Of a DNA stretch of 11,181 nucleotides, positions 6,847 to 11,181 are shown in pieces. Positions within the stretch are counted from its first letter, which is position 1. Each line of letters begins with the position of its first letter. The notes under the pieces were generated by a model that ran no database searches, was not told the origin of the DNA, and was given only the letters and a program-made list of their open reading frames with translations. Origin of the DNA: an uncultured Actinomyces sp. GTDB taxonomy: Bacteria; Actinomycetota; Actinomycetes; Actinomycetales; Actinomycetaceae. Where the stretch lies: contig CACYEE010000079.1 in the NCBI GenBank assembly GCA_902773415.1, forward strand, positions 1 through 11,181, written 5' to 3'. The position numbers and the translations under genes are program-made.

Positions 6847-7114
6847 CGGGGCTTGGGAACGGACCTTCGCAGGGCTCATGCGCATGTGGCGTAGTGTGGG
6901 GCGGTGTCCGTTGTGTGCCGATGCTGCGGTGCGCCGGTGCGTCTGTGCCTGTGGATGTACTTGGCGCGTGGCATGGCGACCGCGTGGTGCGCCTGCGGTG
7001 CGCGTGGGATCTGGTGCTCCTGTGGTGCGGCACGTGTGATACCTGTGAAGCATGTGATGTGGTGGCTGTGAATCTCCGCGACGCCGCGTAATCGAGGGGG
7101 AGAGATCCGCTGGT

Positions 7115-7128
7115 CTTTGTCGTGGAAC
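7115..7128. promoter_or_regulatory. Decayed parS-like site
   Basis: CTTTGTCGTGGAAC, four mismatches, with an intact right half of the A11G type. It lies 54 bp before site 3, in register with the local 53-bp spacing. Confidence 0.35.
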
Positions 7129-7168
7129 CGTGCTGGGTTGAGCGTGGGCTCCGCTTCGGAGTTGTTCC

Positions 7169-7182
7169 GTTTCATGTGAAAC
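7169..7182. promoter_or_regulatory. parS-like site 3
   Basis: GTTTCATGTGAAAC, one mismatch (C7T). It lies 53 bp before the exact site at 7222. Confidence 0.75.
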
Positions 7183-7221
7183 TTTGTCTCTCGTTGCATT
7201 CGTTGGGGTGACGCCTGTTCT

Positions 7222-7235
7222 GTTTCACGTGAAAC
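7222..7235. promoter_or_regulatory. parS site 4 (exact)
   Basis: Exact GTTTCACGTGAAAC, preceded by T and followed by C, so 15 of 16 bases match the B. subtilis 16-mer consensus. It lies 93 bp before composite B. GTATCGGTCAATT follows at 7259-7271, as it does after the exact site at 7990. Confidence 0.92.
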
Positions 7236-7314
7236 CTTCCGGTCGGGATTTCCTGTGCGTATCGGTCAATTTTGCGCTTTCGGTTTCTCTTCTCGATGCG
7301 AGCCGTGAAACATT

Positions 7315-7342
7315 CCGCAGGTGTGGATGGCAGTGTGGATTA
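7315..7342 (+). promoter_or_regulatory. DnaA-box composite B
   Basis: CCGCA, GG, TGTGG, 7 nt, TGTGGATTA. The third element is the complement of TAATCCACA, one base from the classical TTATCCACA box. A parS half-site, GTGAAACA (7305-7312), abuts it. Confidence 0.65.
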
Positions 7343-7591
7343 GTTGGTGCATCGCAGGTCCGCGATTGGGGAACCGGAGCCGTTTTGCGTGGCATCTTGC
7401 ATGTGCGGTGAAAGGAGGCGAGGCGGACTTGCCCTGTGCCGTGTAAAACTCCTGGGCGGAATTGCCGTGAAATGAGGTGTCTTGGGGTTCATATGGGATG
7501 ATTCGCTTGGCCTGGCTGCGGGGTTGGATCTTCCCCGATATGCGTGGGACTTTGATCCTTGGGGATAAGTCGCACACTGTGAACGTGGAAT

Positions 7592-7605
7592 GTTTCACGT
7601 GGAAC
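7592..7605. promoter_or_regulatory. parS-like site 5
   Basis: GTTTCACGTGGAAC, one mismatch (A11G), preceded by the consensus T. Confidence 0.8.
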
Positions 7606-7692
7606 GCCATCCGAATGTTCGACGGTGCCGCGATCGATGTGGGTTGCATGAAGTCTGTTGGTCTGGCTTCTTCCTTCTGGGACTCTATTGGT

Positions 7693-7706
7693 GCTTCACG
7701 TGCGAG
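7693..7706. promoter_or_regulatory. Decayed parS-like site
   Basis: GCTTCACGTGCGAG, four mismatches, with the TTCACGTG core retained. It lies 94 bp before composite C, the position held by exact parS sites elsewhere. ACCTGTCAA at 7720-7728 lies 27 bp on, matching the flank of the exact site at 7990. Confidence 0.45.
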
Positions 7707-7786
7707 ACCGGCTATGTGTACCTGTCAACGTTGTGGAGCTGTCGGTGCATTCCGCGAATCTGCTGTTTTGGACGACGAAGCAGTTT

Positions 7787-7814
7787 CCACAGTTGTGGCA
7801 ATTCGTGTGGATTA
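7787..7814 (+). promoter_or_regulatory. DnaA-box composite C
   Basis: CCACA, GT, TGTGG, 7 nt (CAATTCG), TGTGGATTA. The middle spacer differs from that of composite D (CAATTCA) by one base. Confidence 0.7.
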
Positions 7815-7884
7815 GCGGATGCGGAATGGGAGAGGGTGATGCTGTTGCGGGGTGTGCGAAGGTTTCTCCATGCGAACTTCGGGT

Positions 7885-7898
7885 GTTTCAGGTGAAAG
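7885..7898. promoter_or_regulatory. parS-like site 6
   Basis: GTTTCAGGTGAAAG, two mismatches (C7G, C14G). It lies 98 bp after the start of composite C and 105 bp before the exact site at 7990. Confidence 0.6.
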
Positions 7899-7989
7899 GG
7901 CATGACGAGCGGTTCTCGGTTTTTGCGGTAGGTGCGGGCTTGCGTGTTGTCTTTTGGTCGGTGTTTCCCGTAATGAGAGGAACCTTGGT

Positions 7990-8003
7990 GTTTCACGTGA
8001 AAC
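7990..8003. promoter_or_regulatory. parS site 7 (exact)
   Basis: Exact GTTTCACGTGAAAC, preceded by T. It lies 92 bp before composite D. ACCTGTCAA (8016-8024) and GTATCGGTCAATT (8026-8038) follow. Confidence 0.92.
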
Positions 8004-8081
8004 CGGCTGTATGTGACCTGTCAAGGTATCGGTCAATTGGCTGATTTCCTAAGAATGCAGCGCTCGTTCGCGTTCCGTTTT

Positions 8082-8109
8082 CCACATCTGTGGCAATTCA
8101 TGTGGACAT
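8082..8109 (+). promoter_or_regulatory. DnaA-box composite D
   Basis: CCACA, TC, TGTGG, 7 nt, TGTGGACAT. With the preceding T residues the left element reads TTTTCCACA (8078-8086), one base from TTATCCACA. Confidence 0.7.
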
Positions 8110-8353
8110 CGGGATGCGGCACGCCTTGCAGGTGTCCAGTTTCTCGTGCGGCTCCGACCCGTCATGGCCTTTCGGCATCGGCTATGACGTGACCACTCGT
8201 ATAGAGGAGGGATTTCCTCGAATCTGTCTGCCTGAATGGCGCTCTGGATTTTGACGGGAAGCCTCGCCCGATACTGAGCCAGCGTGTGAAGACAGTCCAG
8301 CAGTTCCTGTGAAACGTCATGTCGGGAAGGCGGGGGCTCGGTGAAATCTTGAT

Positions 8354-8367
8354 GTTTCACATGAAAC
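8354..8367. promoter_or_regulatory. parS-like site 8
   Basis: GTTTCACATGAAAC, one mismatch (G8A), preceded by T. Decayed copies flank it at 8302 (-52) and 8407 (+53). Confidence 0.75.
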
Positions 8368-8406
8368 GTCGCTGTGGAAGATATAGGTGCGTTCGGAATG
8401 CTCGAT

Positions 8407-8420
8407 GTCTTGCGTGAGGC
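8407..8420. promoter_or_regulatory. Strongly decayed parS-like site
   Basis: GTCTTGCGTGAGGC, five mismatches. It is recognised mainly by position: 53 bp after site 8 and 95 bp before composite E. ParB binding is doubtful. Confidence 0.25.
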
Positions 8421-8501
8421 GGTCGCAACCCGGTTTGGAGAGCACATATCCATCGATTGCCGTTTTGCGTGAGTTTCAACCGATGTAGGGCAAACTGTTT
8501 T

Positions 8502-8529
8502 GCACATCTGTGACTTATGGTGTGGATTA
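8502..8529 (+). promoter_or_regulatory. DnaA-box composite E
   Basis: GCACA, TC, TGTGA, 7 nt (CTTATGG), TGTGGATTA. The centre is nearly the same as in decayed composite I. Confidence 0.6.
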
Positions 8530-8708
8530 ATGAGTGGCAAGTCGTCGGCGAGTAGGGCAGGTCTCCATGCGGTGCAACCGAGTGGTGTGGGAGGCGGTGT
8601 CGTGGCGCGGTGCGAGGTGCGCGCATTGCTCTTTGCCTCAGTCGCAGGATTGGCTTCTTGCGGGGAATGCCCGGGTATGTAGCCGTGGGCCCGAGGCGTT
8701 CCATTTTC

Positions 8709-8722
8709 GTTTCACGTGGAAC
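8709..8722. promoter_or_regulatory. parS-like site 9
   Basis: GTTTCACGTGGAAC, one mismatch (A11G). It is the first of three sites at 106 and 107 bp intervals. Confidence 0.8.
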
Positions 8723-8814
8723 AGGCTTCTCCTCTCCAACTGAGCGGTATGAGGCTTCTGCCGGGAGATTCGGAACGTCGATGACGAAGGTGGAATCCTT
8801 GTCTGAAATTCCGA

Positions 8815-8828
8815 ATTTCAGGTGAAAC
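8815..8828. promoter_or_regulatory. parS-like site 10
   Basis: ATTTCAGGTGAAAC, two mismatches (G1A, C7G). It lies midway between sites 9 and 11. Confidence 0.6.
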
Positions 8829-8921
8829 GGTGTGTCCCGGATTGCCTGGTTGCCAACTCGGGACGCACCGTGGCATAGACCCTTGCCGCTGATATCGTGC
8901 CGACATGGCGGTGTGGTCGAT

Positions 8922-8935
8922 GTTTCACGTGAAAC
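8922..8935. promoter_or_regulatory. parS site 11 (exact)
   Basis: Exact GTTTCACGTGAAAC, preceded by T. It lies 93 bp before composite F. Confidence 0.92.
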
Positions 8936-9014
8936 TGGCAGGTCGAGGGTGTTGAAATCATGAATGCCGAGCAATCCGTTTCTATTGTCGCGGCACCATA
9001 TGGGTACCTGTTTT

Positions 9015-9042
9015 CCACATCTGTGGTTGAATGTGTGGATTT
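9015..9042 (+). promoter_or_regulatory. DnaA-box composite F
   Basis: CCACA, TC, TGTGG, 7 nt, TGTGGATTT, with TTTT before the first element. A decayed parS-like site lies at 9118-9131. Confidence 0.68.
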
Positions 9043-9303
9043 GCTGCGCGAACGCACTCGTTGTATGTCCCTCTTTGGAAGAGCGATCGTCGTGTGGCGT
9101 GTTCCGTGATGCGCCGCATTTCATGCGGAACTCGCTCGCTCGGCGCACCGCCGCAAGGGGTGGGAGAGCAGGGGTGGTATGCGGCTGAAGGCGCGAACGT
9201 CTTGGCGAAACGTTTGCAGCTGCCGGAAGCGGGAATCTTGGGGAGTAGGTCTCGACGTAAGATTTCCATCTTTGGAGACAGTCCACCGCAAAGTGTTGTG
9301 GCT

Positions 9304-9317
9304 GTTTCACGTGAAAC
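9304..9317. promoter_or_regulatory. parS site 12 (exact)
   Basis: Exact GTTTCACGTGAAAC, preceded by T. It is the only exact site not 92-95 bp before a composite. It lies 148 bp before composite G, with a decayed copy (9358) in between at +54. Confidence 0.92.
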
Positions 9318-9451
9318 CTGGCTTGGCTCTTGTCTGGGGCAAGGAAACATCGTCGGTCTTTCGCTTGGTGCGTGGACGACGGGAGATGGCGGAGTTCTGT
9401 AAGCTGAACAGCTCACGTCCTCACGTAGCGTGGTGCATGACGTTCTGGTTT

Positions 9452-9479
9452 CCACAGCTGTGGCTAACGATGTGGATTA
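9452..9479 (+). promoter_or_regulatory. DnaA-box composite G
   Basis: CCACA, GC, TGTGG, 7 nt (CTAACGA), TGTGGATTA. It is one of the best-preserved copies. Confidence 0.7.
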
Positions 9480-9677
9480 CTTTGGGAAAGGCGCGTAATG
9501 AATGTTGGGCGCGTAATCTCGCAACCTGATGAGGGCGTGGTGGAGCCTCCGGTTCTGCGAAATGGTGCCTTCGGTATCATGCGTATGACGTGGAAGCACG
9601 TTCCCTACGCGGTTATGCCGATGGCATCGCCTTGTGCCGTCGCAAGATCTGATTCCTTTGATTGCGGAGCCTGTTCC

Positions 9678-9691
9678 GTGTCATGTCGAAC
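9678..9691. promoter_or_regulatory. Decayed parS-like site
   Basis: GTGTCATGTCGAAC, four mismatches. It starts a run of sites at 9678, 9732, 9784 and 9891, in 53-bp register. Confidence 0.35.
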
Positions 9692-9783
9692 GATGTCTCC
9701 TGCATTATTGAGCTAGGGGAGGTAGTCTGCGTCGGCACATGGAATCTTGCAGACCAAGGAGAATCATTCTTGAGAATCGCCCT

Positions 9784-9797
9784 GTTCCATGTGAAAC
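9784..9797. promoter_or_regulatory. parS-like site 13
   Basis: GTTCCATGTGAAAC, two mismatches (T4C, C7T). It lies 107 bp before the exact site at 9891. Confidence 0.6.
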
Positions 9798-9890
9798 GTA
9801 TCGGCGGCGTTTGCTAGTGCGAGTTTCGGTGTCTCGCCGTGGTCGAGAGTTCCGCTTTTGAGGTCGTTCCGCCTTGGCGCCAAAGCCCGT

Positions 9891-9904
9891 GTTTCACGTG
9901 AAAC
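9891..9904. promoter_or_regulatory. parS site 14 (exact)
   Basis: Exact GTTTCACGTGAAAC, preceded by T. It lies 95 bp before composite H. Confidence 0.92.
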
Positions 9905-9985
9905 GATTTCGGCCTGATCTGTTTTGGCGATGAATGTTGAGTAGAGCATTTCGAGAAGAGGCTGTGCTGCACGACCTTCGGTATT

Positions 9986-10013
9986 CCACATCTGTGGCCA
10001 TCTCTGTGAATTA
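9986..10013 (+). promoter_or_regulatory. DnaA-box composite H
   Basis: CCACA, TC, TGTGG, 7 nt, TGTGAATTA. The third element has one substitution in its GGA core. Confidence 0.62.
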
Positions 10014-10258
10014 GCCTGTTCGGAATGCTTGTGGCGTGAAAGTGTCGTGTTTCGTGACGTGGCATAGTCCTATGGAGCTAGGACATGTCCCATTCCGTCG
10101 CCAACAGGTCGGGGCGTTGGAGGTGAGGGAGGTTCGTGATGCTCGGGTTGTATCGATCACGACTTCGTATGGACGTTTGAGGTGTGGCCGGATATCGTGG
10201 CGGGAGCTTACGCAATGCCACGATGTTGGGAGTCGGGCGAAGTTGCTGAACGTCCGGT

Positions 10259-10272
10259 GTTTCACGTGAAAT
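10259..10272. promoter_or_regulatory. parS-like site 15
   Basis: GTTTCACGTGAAAT, one mismatch at the outer base (C14T), preceded by T. A decayed copy follows 52 bp on at 10311. Confidence 0.82.
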
Positions 10273-10310
10273 CTGGTGCGAACCTCGTCCATTGGAATGT
10301 GCGTCTGAGT

Positions 10311-10324
10311 GTTTCGCGTGCTAC
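10311..10324. promoter_or_regulatory. Decayed parS-like site
   Basis: GTTTCGCGTGCTAC, three mismatches, with an intact left arm. It lies 96 bp before decayed composite I. Confidence 0.4.
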
Positions 10325-10406
10325 GGGCCAGAGCAGGTGTTATCATAGCTCTAGAGACTGATGGGTTGGTATTCTTAATCTGCTTTGGAGTGAAATGTAT
10401 TGTTAT

Positions 10407-10434
10407 TGCCATTTGTGATTTATGGTGTGCTATC
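10407..10434 (+). promoter_or_regulatory. Decayed DnaA-box composite I
   Basis: The left element is lost (TGCCA), but TGTGA, 7 nt (TTTATGG) and TGTGCTATC keep the spacing, and the centre closely follows composite E. DnaA binding is doubtful. Confidence 0.35.
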
Positions 10435-10598
10435 GGGTGTCAGGTGCTAGGCGAGTGGAGCGAAGCGTCAGCAGAACCGCCCAGGAACGGTGATGTGCTG
10501 CGGAGCTGGTGGTTCTGCGGGTTCCTTTCCGTCATGTGACGTAGCCTTGTCGCGTATCGGCGCGAAATCGGATCTCCTTGGGTAGTGGTGTCTGTTCC

Positions 10599-10612
10599 GT
10601 TTCACGTGGAAC
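10599..10612. promoter_or_regulatory. parS-like site 16
   Basis: GTTTCACGTGGAAC, one mismatch (A11G). A half-site CACGTGGAAC (10657-10666) follows at a 54-bp offset. It shares a downstream CAAGGAGAAT at +23 with the decayed site at 9732. Confidence 0.8.
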
Positions 10613-10820
10613 GAGATGTCGCGCGACGTCGAGGTGGCCGGGCTGTTCTGCTCAGGCACGTGGAACAGCGAAGATCAAGGAGAATTGCTGTCTGTGCGTA
10701 TTGCTGTCCCAATGGACGTGCCAGCTTTGGGTCCTGGTCTCAGGATAATGTTCCGAGGTCGGCTTGTGGCGGAATAAATCTTTGTCGTTGAAGTCGTGCC
10801 TTCTTGCGGTATTGCCATGT

Positions 10821-10834
10821 GTTTCACGTGAAAC
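10821..10834. promoter_or_regulatory. parS site 17 (exact)
   Basis: Exact GTTTCACGTGAAAC, preceded by T. It lies 94 bp before decayed composite J. Confidence 0.92.
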
Positions 10835-10914
10835 GGTTTTGGCCCGGTTCATTAGGGCGAATGATATTAACTGGCTTTGTCGGGAATCGGCTGTGTCGGA
10901 AGGCCGTGAGTATT

Positions 10915-10942
10915 CCAGAGCTGTGCTTAAACGTGCAGGTAT
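10915..10942 (+). promoter_or_regulatory. Decayed DnaA-box composite J
   Basis: CCAGA, GC, TGTGC, 7 nt, TGCAGGTAT. Spacing and left half follow composite G, but each element carries substitutions. Recognised chiefly by position and partial similarity. Confidence 0.35.
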
Positions 10943-11139
10943 GTCAGTGTGGAGAACTCCGTACGTTGCTGTCGTGTCGTATGCGCGGTCGGGCGTAATG
11001 GATCATGTGAAATCCGGCTACTCGACCTTTCGTCGCATCGACGTGCGGGGGCAAACGCGACTTCGTTCGTTGTTCCGTAAAAGGCCCGTTCGTGACATCT
11101 CATGGAGGGTACGCGGCATGTCTGAAAATGCGGCGGGGC

Positions 11140-11153
11140 GCTTCACGTGAGGC
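11140..11153. promoter_or_regulatory. Decayed parS-like site at array end
   Basis: GCTTCACGTGAGGC, three mismatches, with the TTCACGTGA core intact. It is the last recognisable member before the window edge, so the array may continue to the right. Confidence 0.45.
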
Positions 11154-11181
11154 CTTGATATTAGGAACTCGGTCATATCGA

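Larger units (their letters stand above)
6644..11153. repeat. parS / DnaA-box composite array (candidate regional centromere)
   Basis: This 4.5-kb block has no credible gene and is less GC-rich than the left half of the window. It contains 17 sites within two mismatches of parS (GTTTCACGTGAAAC), six of them exact, plus decayed copies. Interleaved are about ten single-orientation composites of three DnaA-box-like elements. Short flanks repeat at fixed offsets: GTATCGGTCAATT at 7259-7271 and 8026-8038, ACCTGTCAA at 7720-7728 and 8016-8024, CAAGGAGAAT at 9755-9764 and 10676-10685. The block thus looks like a decayed tandem array. Known biology: ParB loads at parS, spreads and, with ParA, segregates origins. 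A high-capacity ParB loading zone with DnaA binding is my inference. parA and parB are not in the window. Confidence 0.85.

Noticed and set aside
6931..6958. An eleventh array composite (GCGCC, GG, TGCGT, 7 nt, TGTGGATGT)
   Set aside because: Only the third box is good. The left elements are too degenerate to support a call, although the position 98 bp after parS 6833 is suggestive.
8357..9310. A 317-aa minus-strand open frame in the array
   Set aside because: It spans several parS and DnaA composites, translating the palindromes as VSRET and FHLK. It has no recognisable domain and no ribosome binding site.
10764..11150. A 128-aa plus-strand open frame near the right edge
   Set aside because: It includes an exact parS (10821) and decayed composite J (10915) and resembles no family. 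I treat it as chance.
6644..11153. CRISPR array
   Set aside because: The repeated unit is a 14-bp palindrome at unequal distances with imperfect copies, and there are no uniform spacers or cas genes.

Overview
The window carries the conserved chromosome-origin neighbourhood of a high-GC Gram-positive bacterium. Running left to right are dnaA (minus strand), a DnaA-box-rich intergenic region, and then on the plus strand rpmH, rnpA, yidD, yidC, jag/khpB and rsmG. This order, the RHR variant of the RnpA motif, the long Pro/Ala-rich DnaA linker, the short Jag without an N-terminal Jag-N domain, the GTG starts and the high GC all point to an actinobacterium. Actinomycetaceae or a relative is my guess, but the sequence alone does not fix the genus.

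Positions 1-125 are the non-coding 3' flank of dnaA; dnaN is expected further left but is not visible. dnaA fills 126-1814. Positions 1815-2605 are gene-free. They hold the dnaA promoter, a candidate oriC with two perfect DnaA boxes and several weaker ones, a GC-rich stretch with a strong hairpin, and the rpmH promoter. From 2606 to 4748 rpmH-rnpA-yidD-yidC form a tight operon with 1-nt gaps and one ATGA overlap. jag (4857-5510) follows after 108 nt. A 354-nt gap with a 12-bp perfect inverted repeat precedes rsmG (5865-6506). The operon genes serve translation, tRNA maturation and membrane-protein insertion; dnaA and the tail of the window serve replication and segregation.

The striking part is 6507-11181, 4.7 kb with no credible gene. 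It holds 17 copies, with at most two mismatches, of the ParB centromere site parS (GTTTCACGTGAAAC). Six are exact, and more are decayed. They are interleaved with about ten copies of a composite of three DnaA-box-like elements (CCACA, 2 nt, TGTGG, 7 nt, TGTGGATTA), all in one orientation. A parS copy, intact or decayed, lies 90-96 bp before every composite. Neighbouring parS sites often sit 52-54 or 105-107 bp apart, close to five or ten helical turns. Short flanking sequences recur at identical offsets, so the block looks like an old, decaying, satellite-like array. The same DnaA composite geometry also occurs once upstream of dnaA. I read the block as a regional bacterial centromere fused to a DnaA-binding (origin or titration) array. 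parA and parB would be expected just beyond the right edge. The sites are seen directly; the function is inferred.
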